From positions 3,608,623-3,672,622 of the forward strand of contig NZ_JPON01000001.1 of assembly GCF_000733935.1 (NCBI RefSeq): DNA of 64,000 nucleotides, given 5' to 3'. Of this stretch, positions 55,283-63,965 are shown piece after piece; position 1 is the first letter of the stretch, and every line of letters begins with the position of its first letter. The notes below the pieces were generated by a model. It saw only the letters and a program-made list of their open reading frames with translations. It had not been told where the DNA came from and searched no databases. This DNA comes from Methylomarinum vadi. GTDB lineage: Bacteria > Pseudomonadota > Gammaproteobacteria > Methylococcales > Methylomonadaceae. Both the position numbers and the translations under genes were made by a program.

Positions 55283-56622
55283 TGAACAAAGGCAAAATTT
55301 TATTAGTCGGTTTCGGCCCCGGAGCGCCGAAGCACATGAGTCAGCGGGCCCTGGACGCCATCGCCGAGGCGGATGTGGTGATCGGTTATTCCACTTATAT
55401 CAAACTGGTGCAGGACCTGCTCGACGGTAAGGAAGTGATTCGTAAAGGCATGACCGAAGAACTGGACCGCAGCATCGAGGCTTACGAACATGCCCGTCTG
55501 GGTAAAACGGTCGCATTGGTATCGTCGGGCGACATCGGCGTTTACGGCATGGCGGGACCGACTTACGAAGTGCTGTTCCAGGCCGGCTGGACGCCGGATA
55601 GCGGTATCAGCGTGGAAGTGATACCCGGCGCGACGGCCTTGAATGCCTGTGCGGCGCTGGTCGGCGCGCCGCTGACCCACGATTTTTGTTCGATCTCGTT
55701 GTCGGATCTACTGACGCCGTGGCCAACCATCGCCCGTCGTTTGGAGGCCGCGGCCCGAGCCGATTTCGTCGTCGGACTGTACAACCCGAAAAGTGGCTGC
55801 CGCACCCAACAAATTGTCGAGGCGCAACGAATCTTGCTGTTGCATCGCCGGGCGGATACGCCGGTGGCGATCGTCAAATCCGGTTACCGCCGCCGTCAAT
55901 TTATACAAATGACCACACTGGCGCAAATGGCCGATTGCGAGATCGGCATGTTATGCACGGTATTGATCGGCAACAGCAGCACCTTCGTTCGCGAAGGTTT
56001 GATGGTCACGCCGCGCGGTTATGCCAATAAATACGATACATTGACCGGCGAAACCAGAAACGGCGAGCAGGCCGGCCGCTCGCTGAGCATGGGACTGACA
56101 GGCTGGCATGCCTGCGTGCGCCGTCATATCGGCGAGCATCCCGAGGCGAACTTACGCGATATCGCCGGGCATTTCGACGCGCCGTTAGGCGAAATATTGG
56201 CTGCCGTCGCGGATGCCGGAGAGGACGATGAGGCCGGTGTGATGAAAAGCAAGCCGATAGCTGAGGAGCAGTTGGATGAAGTGCTGGCTGCGGCGAGCAA
56301 CTGGGGGCGACTGCGGGCCGTGGTGCGCAGTCATGGCGCCATCGCCGAAATCCTGTTGGAAGCGCAAAATCTGACCCGGAAAAACACATGGTTAAATTTA
56401 ACCAACGAGCATTGCCATTTGCATGTCGATACCGCTCGCATCGCCGGCGCCTGGTTTTTCTGTCAAGGCGACAAACAACAGGGATTGTATTTGACCGATG
56501 CTCACGGAGAAGCGATTTGTTCGTTGCTGCTGGTCAAAGCGGGCGGTCAATTCGACCAGAATGCCCTTGAGTGCTTCCAGCAAGCGATCGGACAATTCGG
56601 TCAAACGCCAAGATTAGACTGA
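55282..56622 (+). CDS. cobJ: Precorrin-3B C17-methyltransferase fused to a HutX/ChuX-like domain
   Basis: 446 residues, about 200 more than the core enzyme. Residues 1-245 are CobJ/CbiH: ILLVGFGPGAPKHMSQRALD, LVSSGDIGVYGMAGPTYEV, VIPGATALNACAALVGAPLTHDF. The rest (about 265-446) aligns by eye with ChuX/HutX heme proteins: NWGRLRAVVRSHGAIAEI, HCHLHVDTARIAGAWFF and LYLTDAHGEAICSLLL correspond to WGN...VHTADVILEF, H-x-L-I-E region and FFNKEGSAMLKIFL of ChuX. The enzyme contracts the ring; the extra domain may bind a tetrapyrrole. Start chosen at ATG 55282, overlapping the cobE stop. Confidence 0.88.
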   Translation: MNKGKILLVGFGPGAPKHMSQRALDAIAEADVVIGYSTYIKLVQDLLDGKEVIRKGMTEELDRSIEAYEHARLGKTVALVSSGDIGVYGMAGPTYEVLFQAGWTPDSGISVEVIPGATALNACAALVGAPLTHDFCSISLSDLLTPWPTIARRLEAAARADFVVGLYNPKSGCRTQQIVEAQRILLLHRRADTPVAIVKSGYRRRQFIQMTTLAQMADCEIGMLCTVLIGNSSTFVREGLMVTPRGYANKYDTLTGETRNGEQAGRSLSMGLTGWHACVRRHIGEHPEANLRDIAGHFDAPLGEILAAVADAGEDDEAGVMKSKPIAEEQLDEVLAAASNWGRLRAVVRSHGAIAEILLEAQNLTRKNTWLNLTNEHCHLHVDTARIAGAWFFCQGDKQQGLYLTDAHGEAICSLLLVKAGGQFDQNALECFQQAIGQFGQTPRLD

Positions 56623-56660
56623 GGCGCTATGGATTTAGCAAAAAATAACTTCACGATCTA

Positions 56661-56754
56661 GTTACCATGCTCTGCGTGGTAACTCAGACAGGGACGCTCC
56701 CGCGTCCCGAACCGCAGAGCGGTTCAGACTGCATTCCCACGCGGAGCGCGGGAA
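56661..56754. repeat. Cluster of four palindromes (REP-like intergenic element)
   Basis: Four hairpins in a row: GTTACCA / TGGTAAC (56661-56683), GGGACGC / GCGTCCC (56691-56708), GAACCGC / GCGGTTC (56709-56725) and TTCCCACGC / GCGCGGGAA (56734-56754, one mismatch). It lies between cobJ and the ferredoxin gene and looks like a dispersed intergenic repeat. Confidence 0.65.
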
Positions 56755-56809
56755 CGAGTGTAAATGCCAAGCTTTGCCGAAGACGCTATTTCAAAACAAG
56801 AGAAGATCG

Positions 56810-57157
56810 ATGAATGACATGACTATTCCCGAAAAACCCAAACTGGGCGATTACAAACGCCACTTGCTGGTCTGCACCGGCCCGCGTTGTACGCAAAACG
56901 GCGAATCGCAAGCCTTGTTCGACAGCCTGGGGGCAAAGTTCAAGGCGGCGGGCCTGGATAAGGGCGCGTTACGGGTCAAACGCACCCGCACGAACTGTTT
57001 CGCCACCTGCAAGGCGGGGCCCATCCTCTGCGTACAGCCGGATGGCGTTTGGTATTACAACGTCACCGAAGCCAATCTCGACCGCATCATAGAACAGCAT
57101 TTGCTCGGCGGCGTACCGGTGGATGAGCTGATTTTTCATCGCGGCCCCGGTTACTGA
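56810..57157 (+). CDS. [2Fe-2S] thioredoxin-like ferredoxin
   Basis: 115 residues from ATG 56810. Four Cys in the pattern of thioredoxin-fold ferredoxins: VCTGPRC near the N-terminus and CFATCKAG followed by GPILCVQPDGVWYYNV. Such proteins are often found in B12 clusters (compare CbiW). It probably supplies electrons to a step of corrin synthesis. The REP-like cluster separates it from cobJ, so transcription together with the operon is not certain. Confidence 0.85.
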   Translation: MNDMTIPEKPKLGDYKRHLLVCTGPRCTQNGESQALFDSLGAKFKAAGLDKGALRVKRTRTNCFATCKAGPILCVQPDGVWYYNVTEANLDRIIEQHLLGGVPVDELIFHRGPGY

Positions 57158-57499
57158 CATGATTGATGGGGAATTTTATTCGGTATTTCCGCTTACTGCG
57201 CTTGCGACTATTTGAAATCGCTTTCTGGATACGGTTTCTTAACCAAGTGTCTCCCTTTTTGACCCGGATTGATGCCATGAACCGGACATTCAGAGACTTG
57301 ATCTTTCGATTTACTGACAGGCGATTTTGGCCGAATTTGTATTTTTAAAATCGAAAATTATCGACAGTAAAATCAATTTCATCTAACTTGATGTTATTCC
57401 GTTTAATACGCAACAAATCCAAACACCGCGACAAATTTTTCCTTAGCCGTGCCCGTTAAATATGTGCAGGTTACGACTGGAATTTGACACAAGGCCAAT
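57158..57499. other. Intergenic region without a recognisable gene
   Basis: Between the ferredoxin gene and a small membrane protein. I see no convincing gene; a 61-codon frame at 57163-57348 has no ribosome-binding site and a composition unlike its neighbours. The second half is AT-rich and may hold the promoter of the next gene. Confidence 0.4.
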
Positions 57500-57895
57500 A
57501 TGACGACAGGACAGAGGAAACTGGTGCGATACTGGGTTATTGGAGGATCAGTTATTCTCGCGATTATACTCACGTCTTTCCTGGAAATCGAACATCAGCA
57601 GCCGGCATTGTTGGGACTAGGGGCTTTGTTTGGAATGTTCTCAGCGTTTCACGACTTTTCCTATTACAAAGGGTACGGAAACGAAAGAAAACGGATGGGC
57701 GATTTCATTGAATCCCATCCTAAACTGAAATTATGGCTGGTTGTTTTCAGCATGGCCGTTTTGCCGTACTTCATTTACAAAATGCAAACCGATGATAGCG
57801 TTTCTGGGAGTTATTACTTCTTGAGTTTTTTGTTACTGATTGGCCCCATTGTTTATGTTTCAGAGAGGGAACGATTTCATTCGCTAGGCGACTAA
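57500..57895 (+). CDS. Small membrane protein of unknown function
   Basis: 131 residues with about four membrane helices (WVIGGSVILAIILTSFL; LLGLGALFGMFSAF; LWLVVFSMAVLPYFIY; YYFLSFLLLIGPIVYV). No family recognised and no motif. It stands alone, with an AT-rich upstream region. Confidence 0.55.
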   Translation: MTTGQRKLVRYWVIGGSVILAIILTSFLEIEHQQPALLGLGALFGMFSAFHDFSYYKGYGNERKRMGDFIESHPKLKLWLVVFSMAVLPYFIYKMQTDDSVSGSYYFLSFLLLIGPIVYVSERERFHSLGD

Positions 57896-58007
57896 CATAC
57901 CAAACCCTAGTATCAATTGTCCCCATGAGGTTTCGTTGTTAATCTTAACCCTTTTGGGTTCAAATTATATTTTCATGAGTTATCTTTAAACTGATGAGGC
58001 AAGTAGC

Positions 58008-58373
58008 ATGATCGAGCTCATCCCGAACGATTCTCCCAAAATTCTGGGTTTCAAGTTGACCGGTACATTGCACGATGAGGACTATCAGGCCTTCATTCCA
58101 GTTGTCGAAAAAACGCTTGCGAAGGCCGAAGGCGAAGTATCTCTCCTCGCGAAATTCGAAGACTTCCATGGTTGGGACCTGAATGCCGCCTGGGACGATC
58201 TAAAGTTTGGCGTCCAACACTACTCCGATTTTGACCGCATCGCGCTGGTCGGCGATAAGCAATGGGAAGAATGGATGGCTCGTTTATGCAAACCGTTTAC
58301 TCAAGCAACCGTAAAATACTTCGATATATCCGACGAAGAGGCCGCTTGGGCTTGGTTACGAGAAAGGCCTTGA
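58008..58373 (+). CDS. SpoIIAA-like (STAS-fold) protein
   Basis: 121 residues. MIELIPNDSPKILGFKLTGTLHDEDYQAF and the closing SDEEAAWAWLRER fit the SpoIIAA-like family of small cytoplasmic proteins, whose founding member binds a kinase. The phosphorylatable Ser of true anti-anti-sigma factors is not obvious. A GAGGCAAG ribosome-binding site precedes ATG. A group II intron lies directly downstream. Confidence 0.8.
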   Translation: MIELIPNDSPKILGFKLTGTLHDEDYQAFIPVVEKTLAKAEGEVSLLAKFEDFHGWDLNAAWDDLKFGVQHYSDFDRIALVGDKQWEEWMARLCKPFTQATVKYFDISDEEAAWAWLRERP

Positions 58374-58396
58374 TCTCCTTCGATAACGGCTACAGA

Positions 58397-60433
58397 GTGG
58401 ACGCAGGCTCCTGATTTTACGTTAGACAACATCCAATCGAGACTGACCGTTCGCAGTAATAGCAATAAATCTAGCGGGTTAAAGTCCCGTCCGGGGAATT
58501 GTCCGTACGCCCCGGTAGTATGAGGAAGCGGCGCTGTGGTAACACGGGGTCGTGAGTTTCCAAACAGCAAGAGAGTAGGCCGTAACGTAAGTGAACCTAT
58601 GAGTAGCCTCGTAAACGAAGTGGAGAAGCTGACCCTGTGGTCAGAAGGGGAAGGCCGTTGGATAGGTGCTGAAATAACGGAAGTGGCATTTATCGACTCC
58701 CGGGGTAGCAGGGTCGGCATGTTCTCGAAGATTTATTGCCCAGTGCTGGAGACCCGTTGCAGTGGTGGGGAGGCCATCGACTGGGGCGTATAAGGAAACG
58801 AAATCGCACCGGACTGTAACGGGAGTCGGAGGGGTTCATAGTATCGTCTAAGGCCGAGGGACAACATAACCCCGGTTGAGAGAAGGAACCCTACTTTGTT
58901 CACGCAACCGAAGAGTGGAAGGACAGGAGATTGCGAAATGCTAGAAACTCCGGAAAATCTCAGGACACTACAGAGGAAGCTCTACATCAAGGCCAAGCAA
59001 GCACCGGCCTATCGCTTCTATGCACTATATGACAAGATGTGGCGGGAAGACATCCTCCTGTTTGCCTACCGTCTTGTCCGGGCCAACAAAGGAAGTCCTG
59101 GAATCGACGGGATGAATTTTGAGGACATAGAGCAGAAGACTGGGATAGATAAGTTCTTGCTGGAACTGGCTCAGGACCTGAAAGACAAGACCTACCGTCC
59201 GAATCCGGTACGGCGCGTCATGATTCCGAAGGCGGATGGCACTATGCGTCCGTTGGGAATTCCGACGATCCGTGATCGTGTGGCCCAAATGGCAGTGAAA
59301 CTGATTATCGAACCTATATTCGAAGCGGACTTTTGCCCGAACTCCTATGGATTTAGGCCGAAGAAATCCGCCCATGATGCGGTGGATGAGATAACGAATG
59401 CACTCCATCAGGGTTATACCTGCGTTATTGATGCAGACCTGTCGAAATACTTCGATAGTATACCTCACGCCAAACTGATGGCTGTGGTAGCCGAACGCAT
59501 CGTTGATGGTGCGGTTCTGCATCTCATTAAGCAATGGCTGAAAACCCCGGTGATTAGTGAGGACAAGGATGGTGTCAAAAGGAACGTAGGTGGTGGCAAA
59601 GGCAATAGCTTGGGAACGCCGCAAGGTGGCGTCATTTCACCTTTGCTGGCGAACTGCTACTTGCATGTACTCGACCGGATATGGGAACGGCATCATTTGT
59701 GCTGGAAATTGCAAGCACGGATTATCCGATATGCAGATGATTTTGTGGTGATGTGTCGGGGCAAAGCAGATATGCCCTTGGCAACGGTAAAGCATGTACT
59801 AGAGCGACTGGATCTCACGTTAAATGAGACCAAGACGCACATTGTCGATGCCAGAAACGAGCCTTTTAACTTACTGGGTTTTAAAATTAGGGTCGGCAAA
59901 AGTTGGAAAACGGGCAAGTCTTATACGCATAGGAGCCCGTCTCCAAAATCGTTGGCGAAAATAAAAGATCGTATAACGCAATTGACCGCGAGAGAACGGA
60001 CACCGATACCACTTGAGCATGTTATAGGCAGTGTGAATAGCGTGCTTCGTGGCTGGGTGAACTACTTTCATTATGGTAACTCCAGTCAAGCGCTGGAGAG
60101 GGTAAAATGGCATACAGAAGAGCGTATGCGAACACACCTGATGAAACGCCACAAGGTAAAGGACCGGGGGGCTGGTTTAGGCCGCTTTCCCAGTCAGCAG
60201 CTTTATACGAAATATGGGCTATACAAAGTTCCGACAACGGCGGGCTGGAAGAAGGTGCATGCCCTGGTGTGAAGAACATCGGAAAGCCGTGTGCGGGAAA
60301 ACCGCACGCACGGTTTGATGAGGGAGGGCAGGAGAAGCTGACTATGGCAAGGCTATTGAGGCACCGCCGGACGAAAGAGGCGGAAACGGATAGGCCAAGC
60401 CTGTGGAAAGCGGAACCCTGTTCTCTACTCTAC
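58397..60433 (+). mobile_element. Group II intron with encoded maturase
   Basis: About 2 kb of structured RNA around a reverse-transcriptase/maturase gene. The 5' region (58397-58937) has the long, GC-rich paired elements expected of domains I-III but I cannot place its first base; GTGGACGC at 58397 is the best guess. Domain V is clear at 60283-60316: AAAGCCGTGTGCGG-GAAA-CCGCACGCACGGTTT-type hairpin. Domain VI follows to about 60433 (CTCTAC). No gene is interrupted: it sits between the SpoIIAA-like gene and the M23 gene. Confidence 0.85.
58938..60272 (+). CDS. ltrA: Group II intron reverse transcriptase/maturase
   Basis: 444 residues from ATG 58938, preceded by ACAGGAGA (a TTG at 58896 would add 14 residues). 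RT motifs: GSPGIDGMNFEDI, PLGIPTIRDRVAQ, NSYGFRPKKSAHDAV, DADLSKYFDSIPH, LGTPQGGVISPLLANCYL and the active-site IRYADDFVVM. A maturase domain (RGWVNYFHYGNSSQALERV) follows. I see no C-terminal HNH endonuclease, so spread may rely on replication-linked retrotransposition. The frame is intact and the host unlikely to have inactivated it. Confidence 0.94.
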   Translation: MLETPENLRTLQRKLYIKAKQAPAYRFYALYDKMWREDILLFAYRLVRANKGSPGIDGMNFEDIEQKTGIDKFLLELAQDLKDKTYRPNPVRRVMIPKADGTMRPLGIPTIRDRVAQMAVKLIIEPIFEADFCPNSYGFRPKKSAHDAVDEITNALHQGYTCVIDADLSKYFDSIPHAKLMAVVAERIVDGAVLHLIKQWLKTPVISEDKDGVKRNVGGGKGNSLGTPQGGVISPLLANCYLHVLDRIWERHHLCWKLQARIIRYADDFVVMCRGKADMPLATVKHVLERLDLTLNETKTHIVDARNEPFNLLGFKIRVGKSWKTGKSYTHRSPSPKSLAKIKDRITQLTARERTPIPLEHVIGSVNSVLRGWVNYFHYGNSSQALERVKWHTEERMRTHLMKRHKVKDRGAGLGRFPSQQLYTKYGLYKVPTTAGWKKVHALV

Positions 60434-60498
60434 CTTTTGATAAGACCGGTTCTTAAATGTTGGGCCGGGCTTTGAGCCAATACTCGGCCGGTGTGCTT

Positions 60499-61344
60499 TT
60501 ATTTCTTGTTTCTCGCATCCAGCCTGACGATATCTTGCGAGATGAATAATGCAGGATCGACCGGGGTATGGTTCAGATAGACGATCCAGTGTAGGTGCGG
60601 GCCGGTGACGCGGCCGGTTTCGCCGACCGTACCCAGTGGGTCGCCTTGTTTAACGACATCGCCGGGTTTGACAGTGATTTCGTTCATATGTAAGTACGCG
60701 CTGAGCAGGCCTTGACCGTGGTCGAGAAAAACGGTATTGCCGTTGAAATAATAATTGCCGGTATTGATTACCTTGCCGGAGGCCGGTGCGAGGATGGGCG
60801 TGCCGGTTGGCGCGGCGATGTCCAGACCGTTGTGCGGATTTTTCGGAATCTCGTTGAAGTAACGTTTCAAGCCGAACAGACTGCTCAAGCGGCCGTCCAC
60901 CGGGGCGACGAAATCGGCATCGATCGGCCCTTCGCTCCATACCGCCTTGGCCTTGGTCATTTCGATCTTATCGGCTTCGATGCGTTTTAGGTCTGCTTCG
61001 GTGAAGCCGGTCACCATGCGTTTTTTGGTGATGGTCAAGTGCTGCGCCGGATATTCTTTGTCGGCGATGTTGAATTTGAGATTCCGTTCCTCGTTATTGC
61101 CGATAACCTGGAGGCTGTGTTGGCCCGGTTTCGCCGATAATGGCACACCGACTAGCGCCAGCCAGCTTTGCTCATCTTTAGTGACCAAGACGCGCTTACC
61201 GTCATAGAAAACCTTGGGGGCGTTCGTATGGCCTTCGCCCACGCCAATCTTGACGATGCCGCCGGGGACGGCCAGTTGCTCCGGCAATTTGCCCGCCCAC
61301 GCAGCGATGGGGAGAAGTAATAGAAACAATATTTTATTCATCAT
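60499..61344 (-). CDS. M23-family (LytM-type) metallopeptidase, exported
   Basis: 281 residues from ATG 61344, with AAGGAG seven bases upstream and an 11-base overlap with the xseA stop. Signal peptide (MNKILFLLLLPIAAWA), an N-terminal beta domain, then the peptidase core with zinc ligands in NPHNGLDIAA (His and Asp), VFLDHGQGLLSAYLHM and GPHLHWIVYLN (HLH). It likely cleaves peptidoglycan peptide cross-bridges in the periplasm. Confidence 0.9.
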   Translation of the reverse strand: MMNKILFLLLLPIAAWAGKLPEQLAVPGGIVKIGVGEGHTNAPKVFYDGKRVLVTKDEQSWLALVGVPLSAKPGQHSLQVIGNNEERNLKFNIADKEYPAQHLTITKKRMVTGFTEADLKRIEADKIEMTKAKAVWSEGPIDADFVAPVDGRLSSLFGLKRYFNEIPKNPHNGLDIAAPTGTPILAPASGKVINTGNYYFNGNTVFLDHGQGLLSAYLHMNEITVKPGDVVKQGDPLGTVGETGRVTGPHLHWIVYLNHTPVDPALFISQDIVRLDARNKK

Positions 61345-62695
61345 GTTTGATCTCCTTGACTCGGCTGGTGAAGCGGCCATGGCTCAAGCGGGTTTCCAAT
61401 ACGGAATCCGAATTAAGCTGATGACTGGATTTGATGATTTCGCCGCTGCCGGAATCGGTGACGATCGCATAGCCGCGTTCCAGTGTCGCCAGCGGACTGA
61501 CGGCATGCAGCGTTTGAGTAAGAGCGGTTTGCTGGCGCTTCAGTTGCTCCAACTTTCCCAACATGGCGCGTTGCAGCTGTTTTTCGAAATAATGTAATTT
61601 TTGCCGATGATAACCGATTTTATCGGCCGGATTGTGCCGATACAATGTCTGGGCTTTCGATTCCAGCCGCACTTTGTTTTGACTGATTCGAACTTGCATG
61701 GCCATGCGCAAGCGATTCTCCAGTTCATCCAGGCGTTGTGCGTTGCGTTGCAATTGTTGACCGGGATGTTGCAGTTGCAATGCGCGCTGCAGCCAATCCA
61801 GCGTTTGCCGCTGTTGCGTCAATTTTCGCCGGATCAATTGTTGCAGTTGTAGCTCGTAGGCGCGAAATGTGTTGATCCATTCTTGTTGATCTGGCACGGC
61901 GTGTTCCGCCGCGGCGGAGGGGGTGGGAGCGCGCAGGTCGGCGACGAAATCGGCGATGGTGAAATCGACTTCGTGACCGACGCCGGAAATGACCGGTATC
62001 TCGCTGGCCGCGATCGCCCGGGCGACGATCTCCTCGTTAAAAGCCCACAGGTCCTCCAGCGATCCGCCGCCGCGGGCGAGGATCAGCACGTCTATCTCTT
62101 GTCGTTGGTTCGCCGTTTCTAGCGCCCGGACGATTTCGTGCCTGGCGCTGTCGCCCTGGACCGCGACCGGGTAGAGAATGACCGGAACGGCCGGAAAGCG
62201 CCGTTTCAACACCGTCAAAATGTCATGAATCGCGGCGCCGGTGGACGACGTGATGAGACCGATCCGGGAGGGCAGGCTCGGAATGGCTTGTTTACGCGAT
62301 GCCTCGAACAGTCCTTCCGCCAGCAATTTGTTCTTTAAACGTTCGAAAGCTTGCTGCAGGGCGCCGGAGCCGGCTTCTTCCATCGCCTCGACGATCAATT
62401 GATAATCGCCGCGCGGTTCGTACAGGCCGACCTGGGCCGTGACGACCACCTGTTTGCCGTTTTCGGGCCGAAAACGCACTCGGCGCAGGTTCATGCGGAA
62501 CATCGCGCAACGCACCTGGGCATTGGCGTCCTTCAGCGTAAAGTAAATATGCCCGGACGATGGCGTGCTGAGGTTGGAAATTTCCCCTTCGACCCGTATC
62601 GTCGCGAAATATTCGGCCAGTAAGCGCTTGGTGGCGCGGTTCAGTTCGGTGACGCTGTAGATTTGTTCCCTGTCGGGCAGCGATGGCTCAAGCAT
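61334..62695 (-). CDS. xseA: Exodeoxyribonuclease VII large subunit
   Basis: 453 residues. N-terminal OB fold (residues about 20-105: EGEISNLSTPSSGHIYFTLKD, RCAMFRMNLR), the central catalytic domain (IGLITSSTGAAIHDILTVL, LILARGGGSLEDLWAFNEE, ISGVGHEVDFTIADFVADLRAPTPSAAAE) and a long C-terminal coiled coil. It degrades single-stranded DNA with XseB, which is not in the window. It overlaps the M23 gene. Confidence 0.96.
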   Translation of the reverse strand: MLEPSLPDREQIYSVTELNRATKRLLAEYFATIRVEGEISNLSTPSSGHIYFTLKDANAQVRCAMFRMNLRRVRFRPENGKQVVVTAQVGLYEPRGDYQLIVEAMEEAGSGALQQAFERLKNKLLAEGLFEASRKQAIPSLPSRIGLITSSTGAAIHDILTVLKRRFPAVPVILYPVAVQGDSARHEIVRALETANQRQEIDVLILARGGGSLEDLWAFNEEIVARAIAASEIPVISGVGHEVDFTIADFVADLRAPTPSAAAEHAVPDQQEWINTFRAYELQLQQLIRRKLTQQRQTLDWLQRALQLQHPGQQLQRNAQRLDELENRLRMAMQVRISQNKVRLESKAQTLYRHNPADKIGYHRQKLHYFEKQLQRAMLGKLEQLKRQQTALTQTLHAVSPLATLERGYAIVTDSGSGEIIKSSHQLNSDSVLETRLSHGRFTSRVKEIKHDE

Positions 62696-62731
62696 AACTC
62701 ATGAAAGATGGGGCGCTGCGCTTTAATCTGC

Positions 62732-63145
62732 CTATTTTTTAGCAAAAAAGCGTTCGGCGAAAAAACCGGCATAAATTCCCGCAACCATGACCAGGCCTTC
62801 CATCGAACCGAAGCCAAGGCTGGTCACTGCCGGTCCCGGACAATAACCGCTCATGCCCCAGCCGATGCCGAAGATGGCGGCGCCGGACAACAATGGCTTG
62901 TCGATCGCGGTTTTATGGGTGACGTGAAAGCCGTCTTCGAACACGGGCTGCCGCCGTTTTTGGATGAAGCGGAACGCTGGAAGCGCGACCGCCAGCGCCC
63001 CCATCATGACGAAGGCCAGACTCGGGTCCCAGTTGCCGCTGATGTCTAAAAAGGCGAGCACCTTGTTCGGATTCACCATTTGCGACAACGACAGGCCCAG
63101 GCCGAAAATAACCCCGCAAAGCAGGGCAATGATGATTTTACTCAT
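62732..63145 (-). CDS. YeeE/YedE-type sulfur transporter, C-terminal half
   Basis: 137 residues from ATG 63145, which overlaps the stop of the first half (ATGA). About five membrane helices. The Cys in [20 protein letters not shown] is the conserved substrate Cys of YeeE/YedE (thiosulfate) channels. The two small genes together represent the usual single YeeE protein. Confidence 0.85.
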   Translation of the reverse strand: MSKIIIALLCGVIFGLGLSLSQMVNPNKVLAFLDISGNWDPSLAFVMMGALAVALPAFRFIQKRRQPVFEDGFHVTHKTAIDKPLLSGAAIFGIGWGMSGYCPGPAVTSLGFGSMEGLVMVAGIYAGFFAERFFAKK

Positions 63146-63570
63146 GTCAGTGAAAATACGTGTCTGATCAAGAAAACAGTGATGAAGCCGGTCGCCATGA
63201 AGGTAAGCGTGGCATAAATCGAGCGTAGCGACAGGTTGGCGATGCCGCAGATGCCATGGCCGCTGGTGCAACCGCTGCCGAGGCGGGTGCCGACGCCGAC
63301 CAGAAAACCGCCGATCGCCACCAACCCTAATGGATACTCTTGGCGGGGTGTGATGAAGCCGGGCGCGATCCACTGAAACAACAAGGCGCCGAGTACCAAA
63401 CCGGCCAGGAATGCCGAACGCCAGCTGACTTCATGCTTGGGCGATTTGAAAACGCCGTTCATGATGCTGCTGATGCCGGCGATGCGGCCGTTGAAAAGTA
63501 AAAGAATAGCGGCGCTGAGGCCGATTAGCGAACCGCCCAACAGGGCGGAATAGGGTGTGAAATTTTCCAA
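63142..63570 (-). CDS. YeeE/YedE-type sulfur transporter, N-terminal half
   Basis: 142 residues, four or five membrane helices, with [18 protein letters not shown] carrying two Cys of the transport site. The first gene of the split pair; likely imports thiosulfate or a related sulfur compound. Confidence 0.85.
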   Translation of the reverse strand: MENFTPYSALLGGSLIGLSAAILLLFNGRIAGISSIMNGVFKSPKHEVSWRSAFLAGLVLGALLFQWIAPGFITPRQEYPLGLVAIGGFLVGVGTRLGSGCTSGHGICGIANLSLRSIYATLTFMATGFITVFLIRHVFSLT

Positions 63571-63689
63571 TGCTTAATCCCTCGGATAATGACTACTTAG
63601 TGCCATATTCTACTGAGGTTTTATTTTTAGTGCAGACTTTGTCGGAAGGAAAAAGTTGGATAGACAATGTGATTGACGGTTTCGCTAGT

Positions 63690-63965
63690 TCAGCCCTCAA
63701 GCCGGTTTTCGAATCTGTTTTTTTTCAAACCACGCCTGAACAAATAACCGATGACTGCGCCCCAAAACACAATAAACACATCATAAATCATCATTTGCAG
63801 ATTGAAGTTATTGACATCGCGGATGAAATCTACCAGGTAATCTAAGGCCATCAGGATAAGGATGGTATATAAGGCTGTCTTGAATTTAAGCTGGTGCTTG
63901 TACCAAACCCAGGTGCCTAGCAGGAAAAAACCGGCGAAAAAGTGGATGGCATTGTGAATCAACAT
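63690..63965 (-). CDS. Small membrane protein of unknown function
   Basis: 91 residues, two or three membrane helices (NAIHFFAGFFLLGTWVW; ALYTILILMALDYLV; MMIYDVFIVFWGAVIGYLF), basic C-terminus. An opposing frame 63570-63845 is its shadow. No family recognised. Confidence 0.5.
   Translation of the reverse strand: MLIHNAIHFFAGFFLLGTWVWYKHQLKFKTALYTILILMALDYLVDFIRDVNNFNLQMMIYDVFIVFWGAVIGYLFRRGLKKNRFENRLEG

Noticed and set aside
57163-57348. 61-codon frame after the ferredoxin gene
   Set aside because: No ribosome-binding site, no family, biased Arg/Phe composition.
60107-60475. 122-codon frame at the 3' end of the group II intron
   Set aside because: Overlaps the maturase and domains V-VI in another frame; no ribosome-binding site.
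63570-63845. Plus-strand 91-codon frame at the right edge
   Set aside because: Opposes a more protein-like membrane gene and has no start signal.
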